Source: Liolophura sinensis
Taxonomy: Eukaryota; Mollusca; Polyplacophora; Chitonida; Chitonidae
Direction: 5' to 3'
Assembly: GCF_032854445.1 (NCBI RefSeq)
Contig: NC_088297.1
Coordinates: 24,997,127-25,061,126, forward strand
Length of the DNA stretch: 64,000 nt
Below are positions 60,077 to 64,000 of the stretch, piece after piece. Made by a program: the position numbers and the translations under genes. Below the pieces are notes generated by a model. That model searched no databases. It was not told where the DNA came from and saw only the letters and a program-made list of their open reading frames with translations. Numbering within the stretch: position 1 is the first letter of the stretch; each line of letters begins with the position of its first letter.

Positions 60077-62914
60077 GTAAGACTACATGCATTTGTGTAA
60101 CGTTCGAAAGGCTTCTCTTGCCAAGCACAAATTGAGACTTAGAGGTTTAATTTTTGGAAATCAGGCTGTCCTTTCACCTCCAATGAGGGTGACTTCGTCG
60201 GTGACTTTCAGTTCAACCACCGGTGTCGTTTGTTTACCTCGCATAATTTTGTCCGTGCCGTTCAGTATAGACTAATTAATTCAGCTGATGCAGTTGTTGG
60301 AGAGTTTGTTAGTACATAAGTCTGTTTCTGAAGCTGAAACATTCATCTTGAGTCCCTTTTTGGCGAACTCTTGTGATTTCTCAATGGTAAACAATTCACC
60401 GAGATCCGTGTCCTTCAAAATTCAAAGTCGCCTCCCTTGCAAAAAGGTCAATCTTGTTGTGTGACGATTTTAATTTATCCTCCAATTTATCCGTAATTGG
60501 TGACAGTTTTTCTCCCTTGAAATTATTTCTGCCTCTTGAGGTAACTGACCACTGTTTACACGTTGTGTAATCAAGGGCTGAACGATTATGAAACAGTAAA
60601 AGGGAGGTAACCAAATGGTCACTGGTGACCTTACAGTATGACCATCAATAATGTCATTAAAGCAAGTGTTTTGACCTTGGCTCTGGTGAATTATCATTTG
60701 TTATGTAAATGGTTTTAGTTTTTGTATAGCTCAATTGTGGAATCATTAAAATAGCAGCCAGATAAATTTGTTTCATCCACATAATTCAACAAGCTAAATG
60801 ATTTCCCTCATTTTTTAACATTCTGACATTTGCCTTGTCGGCTAACATTGAGCAGCCATCCAGTCGTTTTGTGTGCGCGTGACCTGGGAAGCAAAATACA
60901 TCAAAAATTGAACTTATCCGAGAGGTAGGCGTGTGTTTGTCAGAGCTTCCTCTGGGTCAGTGTTTTTTCTTCAGCCAGTCACTCTAGCCACTGATCAGAT
61001 TTTGCAGCCAGTACTAATTTTTTTTAGCCATACATTCTTAGTGCCTTGACTTAATCTTCATGATGATCAACTGTTTGAATGGCAGCAGTACCTTGTTGAT
61101 GTCCATCTGTGATTCATGTGGTAAAGCTACTGGAATCAGTTTGGTCTCCTCCAGAGTGTATCCCATACTACATTTAGAGCAGTTGCCCTCAAAATAATGG
61201 ACAAATGCTTGGCAGAGTGTTAATGTTTTCTGAAAAAAAATCAATCCTTTTTTCAATCAGCCTGTGTAGGGCCCTAGTAAGATGTAATTTCTTCTATCAG
61301 AAAAATTTATTACAAAATAAATTTGTAAATTTAGTTGATTTAAATGCAGCATTATGGTCAATACATTGTAGAAACATAGTATGACAGGAGAAAACCAGAC
61401 TTTGTACATGTTTATATGACAGTACATATTGTGAAACATTTAATTTACTTCCAAAAAATAGATTATTGAAGTGGAAAGTTTGAATTTTTCAAGGGAGGTA
61501 TCTTCATTTACAGGCCTAACACTACCTATTTTTATCTCCCTTGATATATTTGTTTTCTTTTTTAGAGTGGATATTCTCATTCATTAATTAACAAAAATAA
61601 TTTTCAAGCATTACCTAATGTGAGTCAACTTGCAAGAATGCTGAACCCGTTTGTAGATTTCTGTCAATTAAAAACACCATGTGACGGTGTTGTTGTGGTT
61701 GTTTTGTCGAAATGAGACTGTATGAGATGAAAGTAAATGGAATGTTTTCATCAGAAAAATAGCAGAAAAGCTTTTACAAGCCCAGAAAACTCTCATGCCT
61801 GAAAACTACTAAGAAAACTTTGCACAGTAATTATTGATTGACGTTTGTACATTTTCTTCAGTAAATAAATTTCTTACAAAAACATTTTTTCGAATTTTAT
61901 CACCATTTTAAAAAATTGTTTTAAATTTGCGACAATGATGAGTGCTAGCGAAAGCCCTGCATGTGCAATGCCAGTCTTCACACTGTCGCCATTTCCACCT
62001 CTTCAATAGCCAGTGTATATTCTCAAGTAAATATTTTTTTTTATTGCCAATCCACATTTTTATTCGCAATTGGCGACAGTGGTGAGCGCCAGTGGAAGCC
62101 CTGATTTATTTTCATAGTCTACATGGAAGGCACAGCGTCGGCTATTTTCTTCTCAGCTCAGTAAAAATTTGAGTAATGCCTAATTCTATTATACTTTGGA
62201 TTTTCCTACTACATGCGACATTAAAGGACAAGAGGTAAAATCAAAGTTCACTCCACACTCACCACACTCAACCTTGGGTGAAGCCATTTCAGAGAAGGTG
62301 TTCATCCCACTTGTCAATTAAATTTATTAACACAGTTGACAATAAAATCACTCGACTAAATGAACAACACAATATGACCGCACTTATAGAGAGATTATGC
62401 AAAAACTAATTAGAAATTCGGGAAACGTAAGTAAAATTGATTTCTTGCACACATGCTTCACGCATCAAGTTCAGGCATTTGTTGACAAGTGAATGTATAG
62501 CTTGGAGGGAAAAAAATGTTACTTAATTGTGCTTGTTATCACAGATTTTCTGCCAGAAAAAAAGATGTAAAAGTTTAAAGTAGGCATAAAAGATTAGACA
62601 TAATGACTCAAACTATTAAACAATCTCTGTACTAAAGTTAGCATAAATTTCTTTCATCTTTTGAATAGTCCTTAACGTTTATGAAATCTTACAGTTGTCT
62701 TAGGCTATTCATTGCAATAAAATTACATGTAATTGTTTTTTTACTATTCTTTTATAGGTGGGCGCAAAACAACTGGCCGCCACTTCTCGGGAGTTCCATT
62801 TTAAAATCCATGGGAAAAATACAGACTCCAAAGTGGGCTTAAATGAGGTTTGTTTTGATGTTGGTCATGTCTTATGAATATATGTGCTAACTGTCATAGT
62901 GAAAGTTTCATGAA

Positions 62915-62953
<39 letters not shown>

Positions 62954-63600
62954 TCAATAACCGGGTATGAAATAGCAGCAAAATTACAGAATGTCGTAAA
63001 AACTTCCAAAATTAGGGCGAAGATGCAGCAATAGCCTGATAAACTTGACTTAAATCTGTGAAAAATATCCCTGTACACTATAATTTGGAATATCAGGCAT
63101 TATGTTCAGGTTTCTTAATATCAGAAAATATTGCAGCACAAATTACAGGTGCTACTAAACAGGTGCCCTAAATTAAAAGCTCTATTTAACCCTGACTACA
63201 GTAAGTCCTCAACTTTTTTTTGCATATGAAAGAGCAACTTTGAGTGCAATTTATGCACAACTGAAATTTGATTTTGGAGGAAAAGTTACATTTGTAGGAA
63301 TGGCCAATTTCAGGGCTTAACAAAAAGTATAATTTATCAGTCAACATGCCTTCAGAACGTGCTTGAATAAACACCTTGCAGACATGTGAAAAGATTGAAG
63401 AATTACAGTGGTTCCGTATATGTGTTCTTGTTGTGCAGATCTCACGGAATTATCCAGTTGTGGACCACACATATGATGCCGTTGTCGTTGGAGCTGGAGG
63501 TGCTGGACTGAGAGCAGCGTTTGGCCTGGCCAATGAGGGATTTAAAACAGCGTGTATCACCAAGCTCTTTCCTACACGCTCACACACTGTCGCTGCTCAG
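60017..63600 (+). CDS. SDHA: Succinate dehydrogenase [ubiquinone] flavoprotein subunit, mitochondrial (5' part, exons 1-3)
   Basis: SDHA oxidises succinate to fumarate in the TCA cycle and passes electrons through complex II of the inner mitochondrial membrane. Exons 60017-60076, 62758-62847 and 63439-63600 join in phase 0 to give the first 104 residues. Residues 1-40 are rich in Arg/Lys/Ser/Ala and poor in acids, as in a mitochondrial targeting presequence. The flavoprotein begins with [20 protein letters not shown], which holds the GxGxxG dinucleotide-binding loop. The segment [14 protein letters not shown] follows; its His99 is the residue that binds FAD covalently in this family. Length up to this point agrees with animal SDHA precursors. 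The gene runs off the window to the right. The ATG has A at -3, is preceded by a probable NRF-1 site, and lies head to head with the ASB-type gene. Confidence 0.95.
61885..62102. repeat. Dispersed motif, two copies in SDHA intron 1
   Basis: TTTGCGACAATGATGAGTGC...GAAAGCCCTG (61925-61960) and TTGGCGACAGTGGTGAGCGC...GGAAGCCCTG (62070-62102) match the copy at 52537. The first copy also shares the AT-rich lead (TTTTATCACCATTTTAAAAA). Confidence 0.5.
62758..62847 (+). CDS. SDHA: SDHA coding exon 2
   Basis: Thirty codons lie between acceptor TTTTATAG (62757) and donor GAG|GTTTGT. The exon contains [11 protein letters not shown], comparable with the presequence cleavage region of animal SDHA, where a GFHF-type motif is found. 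Confidence 0.85.
62917..62952. repeat. (TG)n microsatellite, SDHA intron 2
   Basis: About 17 uninterrupted TG dinucleotides. Confidence 0.9.
63439..63600 (+). CDS. SDHA: SDHA coding exon 3, FAD-binding loop and covalent-FAD histidine
   Basis: Fifty-four codons lie between acceptor TTGTGCAG (63438) and donor CAG|GTATGT. The exon contains the [13 protein letters not shown] loop and [10 protein letters not shown]. It ends just before the conserved Gly-Gly that follows the FAD histidine motif; the next exon is outside the window. Confidence 0.93.
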
Positions 63601-64000
63601 GTATGTCCTTGTCAGTGAGACTGTCAGTCAGAATGTCAGATAATGTGGCGCAGTATTGGCCATACTTAGTGGAAGTGGAAGAATTTTTCGACATGTTTGA
63701 TCTGATACCATGGGTTCACCAACCTTGTTATATGGAAGTCTTTTGGGACGGATTCGACATAACCATTTCTGATTTAAGCCAAGATTTAAAATACAATTTT
63801 AGAGCTTATTTTTGGGCCACCTTAAGGCATGTTTGTCAGAATGTTAACTTCCAGTGCCAATAACTAACTGACTTAAATCACAACCAGCATTGTGGAATGA
63901 ACCCCTGATTCTGTTAGTCAGTGTTACACGAAGGACAGGCAGATTATCATGTAATTTTGGCTTTATACTAAACTTACAGAGACTCGTCTTACACCAATTT
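63601..64000 (+). other. SDHA intron 3 (partial)
   Basis: Sequence after the donor CAG|GTATGT; the intron continues past the window. A 103-codon open frame overlapping it (63552-63863) is in another frame and lacks any known domain. Confidence 0.7.

Noticed and set aside
63552..63863. 103-codon frame after SDHA exon 3
   Set aside because: It begins within exon 3 in another frame and runs into intron 3; no domain was recognised.

Overview
The window is nuclear DNA from an animal. Its genes are split by GT-AG introns, the intergenic DNA is AT-rich, and it holds tRNA-derived SINEs and very many minisatellites. The SINE tails (the TTTCCTCCCACCATAATG block and the TTTTTCAGTCATATGACGAC block) resemble repeats I associate with bivalve molluscs. 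A bivalve or another lophotrochozoan is the most likely source, but the species cannot be fixed by eye.

Four protein-coding genes can be supported. (1) At 3630-5984 (+), a single long exon encodes a 784-residue cytosolic leucine-rich-repeat protein. (2) At 28922-30274 (+), the terminal coding exon of a C2H2 zinc-finger transcription factor has three N-terminal fingers and a C-terminal pair of the hunchback/Ikaros type. (3) At 51406-58410 (-), a four-exon gene encodes a 405-residue ankyrin-repeat protein ending in a SOCS box (ASB-type, a likely Cullin-5 E3 ligase substrate receptor). (4) From 60017 to beyond the window end (+), the first three coding exons of mitochondrial succinate dehydrogenase flavoprotein (SDHA) are present, reaching the covalent-FAD histidine. 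Genes 3 and 4 lie head to head, 1.6 kb apart.

The rest is mostly repeats. At least 18 unrelated tandem arrays occur, with units of 17 to about 105 bp. The largest are a 6.0-kb array of a 40-bp unit at 41.85-47.89 kb, with visible higher-order structure, and a 3.5-kb array of a 43-bp unit filling most of intron 1 of the ASB-type gene. Most units of the second array carry an AP-1 heptamer, an E-box and a T-box-like half-site. Dispersed elements include two SINE groups that share a 3' tail, a foldback element in the ASB/SDHA intergenic region, a pair of terminal-inverted-repeat sequences near 9.4-9.7 kb, and two short dispersed motifs seen in several places.

The genes do not form an operon or an obvious pathway. 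SDHA works in the TCA cycle and respiratory complex II, the ASB-type protein in ubiquitination, the zinc-finger protein in transcription, and the LRR protein probably as a cytosolic scaffold. No previously undescribed multi-gene system was found. The most unusual signals are the repeat arrays and where they sit relative to genes.
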